Made by a program: the position numbers and the translations under genes. A stretch of DNA of 64,000 nt from Rhododendron vialii (lineage: Eukaryota > Streptophyta > Magnoliopsida > Ericales > Ericaceae). Shown one piece after another: positions 59,502-64,000 of this stretch. The notes under the pieces were generated by a model, which saw only the letters and a list, made by a program, of their open reading frames with translations, did no database searches and had not been told where the DNA came from. How positions within the stretch are numbered: position 1 is the stretch's first letter; every line of letters begins with the position of its first letter. Where the stretch lies: positions 19,864,501 to 19,928,500 of the forward strand of contig NC_080568.1 of the NCBI RefSeq assembly GCF_030253575.1, read 5' to 3'.

Positions 59502-59777
59502 TTAGAAGAAAACTGCGGCAATCGCGGCAACGACACCGGCAGCAGCAGAGACCTCGAGCGCAGCTGCACCGCCTTTGGGTGACGGAGCTGGGCCAGTAGT
59601 GGTGGTGAAAACTCCGTTAGGAACGGGCCCACCAACGGGTGCAGCATCAAAGTCTCCATCAACGTTACCAATGAAGTCATCATCACTATCATTGGCTGTT
59701 GGCGCATCAGCAGCGGCAGAAGCAAGCCCCACGACAGCGAAGAAAATGAGGGAGATAATGAGGATTTGGCTGGCCAT
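59502..59777 (-). CDS. Small GPI-anchored arabinogalactan-like protein (BCP1-like)
   Basis: 91 residues, intronless, starting at the ATG of GAAAATGGCCAGC. Residues 1 to about 22 are a signal peptide (ASQILIISLIFFAVVGLASA). The mature part is acidic (NDSDDDFIGNVDGDFD), then Pro/Thr/Ala-rich (GPAPSPKG, candidate hydroxyproline glycosylation), and ends in a hydrophobic tail AAAGVVAAIAAVFF suited to GPI attachment. This layout matches small plant AGP-like proteins, including pollen and tapetum proteins of the BCP1 type. It would sit on the outer plasma membrane. Exact family membership is uncertain because such sequences are short and low in complexity. Confidence 0.75.
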   Translation of the reverse strand: MASQILIISLIFFAVVGLASAAADAPTANDSDDDFIGNVDGDFDAAPVGGPVPNGVFTTTTGPAPSPKGGAAALEVSAAAGVVAAIAAVFF

Positions 59778-59901
59778 TTTCAAGCAAAGGTGGATAGGTA
59801 GAGTGTTTTTTTTTTATGGGTGGTTGAAAATGCAGTAATTCCTTAGGAATAGAGAAAAACTGCAAGGGCGAAGGGAAGAAGATAAAACAAAGGCTGTGAG
59901 G

Positions 59902-59909
59902 TAAATATA
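59902..59909 (-). promoter_or_regulatory. TATA box of the AGP-like gene
   Basis: Minus strand CCCTATATTTACCTC, about 125 bp upstream of the ATG, at a normal distance for a plant core promoter. Confidence 0.55.
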
Positions 59910-59959
59910 GGGTGTGGAATGTGGTGGGAAATGGTTGCCTCGGCATAGTTTTCGGGGCA

Positions 59960-61160
59960 TAGTCAAACGAGAGCCATGAAAAGCAATTTACATGCAATGA
60001 CTTTTTCTGAGTTGTAGTAATTTAGATTCATTGGTTTGGAGGTTATGGCGTTTGCAAGACAAGAAATTTCTTTTGAGAGTACTATGTACTATTTTTCGGC
60101 CATATTCCAAATAAAACACACAAATCATTCATTTTCATTGAGTTTTGGAGATGAGGGGGTGACTCATACCATGTATGACTATAACAGAAAGTAACACGTA
60201 GGCAATGTTATAAATACTCTAAGTTTAATATAAAAAAAATTCAATGGTGAAGCAGATTTCCAGTGAGTGGCAGTGAAGCAACAATCCAATCCATTGGTTA
60301 TCATGTAAAAGTTGTTTTCGTCCAAAAATAGTAACCAAAAAGATGTAAATAAATACTACATCATCTGTATAAAGAAGATTGTTTATTACGCAAAATAAGA
60401 ACTTAAAAATATTGTACTTATTTGTCAAAAGCTTCTCACTTTTTTTGTAAATTACTAGGAATCCATGAATGCGTATAATATAAATGAATGTGTTATGTAT
60501 ATTAATAAATCTTATTGATATACATATGTAGGTGTAGTACATAAATATTTATGTATTATATATAAATAAATATGCTCTTAAATAATATACATAGAAAAAT
60601 ATTTAAATGTACTTTGGAGTAGTATTTATGTAATTTGCCCTAAGAATGAAGAGTAAAATAGTCATCAAAATTTGAGAATCTAGAATAAGAATCCAAAGGT
60701 AGCTCCATAGCTACTTTTCATATATTGTAGCTCGTTATGTTTATTTTGATAATACATTCTTAAAATCTGCACCAAACACTTTCTGAAGGCAAAATAAGAA
60801 TCCATCATCAATCTAAAGAGTTTGCACTGAAGACCCACTCAAAACAACTTTAAATAGAATATTTCATTTTCGAGGAAATAATGCTCGCAAAAATGAGGAT
60901 TATGTTATCACCACCAAATAGACGACAATTAAGGTGCAAATATTGCCTCAAAAACTAAAAACTTCAAATACAGATTTGACATATATCCCTCCACTTTCGT
61001 AATTTTCGACAGAGTTTTCGCATATTAAGCTTCTCCCCCAGCCAATGCAATAAAGGTTATTTCAGGTACCTGAAGCTAAGAGTTGTATTCTGCCATCAAA
61101 ATAAGCCAACTACTTCATCTTCACAATAAAAGTTGAAGAAATTAAGTACAAGTTGTTTCT
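59960..61160. other. AT-rich intergenic, no gene recognised
   Basis: Repeated TATATTA/ATATTTATG words near 60480-60600. No coding region supported. Confidence 0.5.
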
Positions 61161-61399
61161 ATGTAGAGACCCGTGTTTAATTTTAATAATTTTATTGTTT
61201 AAATAAAATTTAAACAATTGAGAAGTGGTGGTATGTTGGGTGAATAGGTGTTTGGGGTTAATGTGATAGGATTGAGAGTTTAGGGTGCAAGTGTAATACG
61301 CAAGTATGTGAGTATATATATGTAGAGGTGTGTGTAGAGAACAAAAAATAATAATTCTCTTTCTCACTCTCCCTCATCTCTCGGAACACGCACATACAC

Positions 61400-61400
<1 letters not shown>

Positions 61401-61448
<48 letters not shown>

Positions 61449-61450
61449 CA
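61401..61450. repeat. (TC)n-(CA)n compound microsatellite
   Basis: About 17 TC units running into about 8 CA units, within the transcribed-leader-like sequence. Confidence 0.95.
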
Positions 61451-61719
61451 AGAAGATCTACCTCCCTTCCACCTTCTAATCACAATCTTGAGTTCGTATT
61501 TCGTTGGGTTAAGCTCGGAGAGGAGTATTCGATTGATTCGAGGTTCTTGGAGCTAGGGCTTGCTTGGAAATCCTTGGGTTCGGCTTTCGAAGCTTGAGGT
61601 AGGGATTTTTCTCCTCCTTTATGTAATTATGTGTTGATTTGGTGTGTTTAAGGGCGTTTGAACTTCTATTTTGTTGGGAGAAATCTATCAAAAAATAGAG
61701 ATTGTGCGCTGAAAACCTA

Positions 61720-61865
61720 AGTTCTACCAGTAGGGATTGAGTTCTACCGGTAGGAAAAGTCTTATGACGAGTCTGTTTTGGTTTTCTACCGGTAGGAATG
61801 TTTCTCTACCTATAAAAACTGAAATTTTGGTTCTCTACCGGTAGAACTATTTTCTCTACCGATAG
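61720..61865. repeat. Cluster of CTACCGGTAG palindromes
   Basis: TTCTACC[A/G]GTAGG or CTACCG[G/A]TAG occurs about seven times in 145 bp. Each is a self-complementary decamer or a one-base variant. Confidence 0.85.
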
Positions 61866-62670
61866 GAACTGAAAAATCTGCATTTTTGGAAAACTTCGGA
61901 TGAGCATAACTTTATCATTTGGATTCCGTTTGGGGCATATTATATATCGAAATTGATGTACGAAAAATCTTCTTTCTAACGGTGGTAGTCTCATGATCAA
62001 ATTCTAAACCTACAAGAAGTTATAGCTAAAATACAGTGGGTTGGTTGTTAGAATCCATACCAATTTTTGAGGTTATGTCATATTCTAATTTTACATGTGA
62101 TTTGGTACACTCCTAAGTGTTCGAGGTAGATGTATTGTATACATTGGGGTACCCTTTACCCTTAGAATCATTTGAGTGAGACACAGATATTTCTAGATAC
62201 GTTTAATTATTTGAAAGGTCTAACGAGCCTTAAGTGGTAGGCTAGCATGCTAGAGAAATGTTTATCGACACCTAGAAAAAATATGGGTTGAAATGATGGA
62301 TTGTATGTTGAAGTTGGAACGGGGATACTTGAATGACAAAGATTGATTATATTTATAAATAAAATTGTAAGTCACAACTATTAATTTCCTCTTGTATTAT
62401 AAATTGAAAGGTGAAACTATTTCTAATTATTTGCATGAAGTTGAGCTATTGAATGACTAGTTGATACTTCGTGGTACAACCAATAGATAGTTGATGTGGG
62501 TATGCGGGTTCCATGATGTCGTAATTGTTGATTCACTCATATTGGGTTGTTTTGATGTGTATGCAAGAGGTAGGGGTTGGGGTATTTGTCGGACAAGTGT
62601 GGTACGATAAATGAAATACGCTCGTCAACCTACTATGATATGAAAACTAGCAAGGATAATGATTGGTTGT

Positions 62671-62947
62671 GATTGAGGGAACAGACTCAGGGTGACCCTA
62701 CGCTAGAGGGAAAAGACCTGGGGTGACCCAAGTTATTGTGATTGAGGGAACACACTCAAGGTGACCCTAAGCTAGACGGAAAAGACCTGAGGTGACCCAA
62801 GTTCTTGTGATTGAGGGAACAGATTCGGGGTGACCCTAATGCTCGAGGGAAAAGACCTGGGGTGACCCAAGCGATTGTGATTATTGGAAAAGACTCAGGG
62901 TGACCCTAACGCTTGAGGGAAAAGACCCGAGGTGACCCAAGTGATTG
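62671..62947. repeat. Tandem repeat, about 70 bp x 4
   Basis: Units start near 62671, 62740, 62809 and 62879 (GATTGAGGGAACAGACTCAG or variants). Each unit is two related half-units, GGGAA.AGACTC.GGGTGACCCTA and GGGAAAAGACCTGGGGTGACCC, of about 35 bp. Such arrays are frequent in LTR-retrotransposon UTRs. Confidence 0.9.
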
Positions 62948-64000
62948 TGACTAGCTAATGTTGAGAAAAACAATTGAAACTCCTTGGTTAACAAGAAAGG
63001 AAAAGAAAATGATTTTTAAAACAAAATCCTCTAGTATTGTTGAGCGAATCAACGGACTCCGGTATTCAAATTCAAATCAACAGAGCTTGACTCATACTAG
63101 TTTTGTGTACCTCTAAACTACTTTGCTATTAAAAAGGGATGGTTTTATATGAAATGGTTTATTAACCAATAATGTGTCACTACTTTGTTCAATGAGGGAT
63201 AATGAACTTTGAACTTGAGTTGGTATCTCATAGACTTTCGATCATTGGGCTCGTTGTCCTGATGCCGGTTTGGATGAAAGATGTGTATACGTGTGATTGT
63301 GAGTTACTCATGTTAGGTTAATGTTGAAGTGGAAAGTATAATAGTAAGGGTTTAAAGATGAGGGATTAAATAGATAGTAACGGGAAATTTGTTTGGTATG
63401 AATGTTTGTATGATACATTGTAAGAGGTTTATAAAGGGTATTTGCATGTCAAACTTGTAAAAGGGAATTTGATGTAAAAATATTTTGGTAGATGATAACT
63501 TTAGACTAGAATATAAGTCGTGGGTGGGAAAGCGGAATAATTGATATATCGACACTAACAAGATGACGTGATGATGGGGACACGAGAAAGGATACGATAA
63601 GTGTTAACCTAAAATTTAAAAGATTAGACCGGTAGTCGTGTGGGTTCTTTGGTGTCGTAAGGAGGTTTGGTTCGAAGCGTCCTTGTTCGCTTTATGTTTC
63701 TCCTCTTTATATGTAGAATGGATACTTAGATGAGATGTGGACTAGTAAAGTGAGAATAGAAAGAGAAAACAGTTGTTAGAGAATCCTGGATGTTTCTAGA
63801 TCACTGAAATGGAGACGTAATAACAAGTAGTGATGATGATGATAAAAAAAAAATAGAGATTTTAAGTGAAGGAGTATCTATGCGGTTAAGAAGGTTGGTA
63901 TGTGAGATAGACTTTTATGTATGCATATGTTTAAAAGTTGGGATTGGGTCACATTTTCTACTTCTTGTCAAAACATTAAAATTTTTATTAAACATTTTTT

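Larger units (their letters stand above)
61162..64000 (+). mobile_element. Probable gypsy-type LTR, start seen, right end outside or not found
   Basis: TGTAGAGACCCGTGTTTAAT at 61162 resembles plant gypsy LTR starts. A TATA-like AGTATATATATG at about 61311 is followed by a C/T-rich leader. Repeated CTACCGGTAG palindromes lie at 61720-61860, then the segment GGATGAGCATAACTTTATC with TTTGGATTCCGTTTGGGGCA, which I associate with plant gypsy LTR and UTR sequence. A 70 bp tandem repeat follows at 62671. No gag or pol appears before the window ends. Assignment rests on composition and motifs only. Confidence 0.4.

Noticed and set aside
62671..62947. CRISPR-like array
   Set aside because: Units are tandem with no unique spacers, and the genome is a plant nuclear genome.

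Overview
The window is nuclear DNA of a flowering plant, most likely a eudicot. The evidence is spliced genes with GT-AG introns, a chloroplast-targeted photosystem gene, a plant-type pectate lyase, FBA-type F-box sequences, and a dense load of plant transposons. No bacterial or organellar operon structure is seen. Only four protein genes look intact: a short psbY-like photosystem II gene (12319-12687, +), a hAT transposase (38754-40838, +), a four-exon pectate lyase (44737-46924, +) and a small GPI-anchored AGP-like protein (59502-59777, -).

Layout. 1-7.5 kb: a decayed Ty1/copia retrotransposon, split by a 2.75 kb gypsy-type LTR inserted in reverse. 8.7-12.2 kb: MITEs, a SINE and a LINE stub, crowding up to the psbY promoter. 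12.3-12.8 kb: psbY with its second unit degraded. 13.3-18 kb: an LTR, MITEs, a 22-base G run, and a hAT-type element carrying a 0.5 kb CCA expansion. 18.8-21.4 kb: a dense field of GGTGTGAATTC/GAATTCACACC words, including a 990 bp tandem duplication. 22.2-33.5 kb: SINEs, a 1019 bp foldback element with 9 bp target duplications, two small MITE families, a hAT relic and a 1.2 kb retroposon with a 16 bp target duplication.

34783-44329 is one complete 9.55 kb hAT transposon with identical 8 bp target duplications (TGTGCGAG), terminal inverted repeats and GGCACG-rich subterminal arrays. It has an intact 694-residue transposase and, in antisense inside the probable 5'-leader intron of that gene, an intron-bearing fragment of the 26S proteasome gene RPN1. 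It sits about 400 bp upstream of the pectate lyase start codon.

47.3-64 kb: another hAT relic, an F-box fragment, a polyA-tailed retroposon and a reverse-strand Helitron end at 53671. Behind that end lie exon fragments of a DnaJ co-chaperone and of fumarylacetoacetase. An F-box pseudogene, the AGP-like gene and the start of another LTR element with a 70 bp tandem repeat follow. The genes do not form a pathway. The main story is mobile elements reshaping promoters and carrying host gene pieces. All calls are by reading; no alignments were run.
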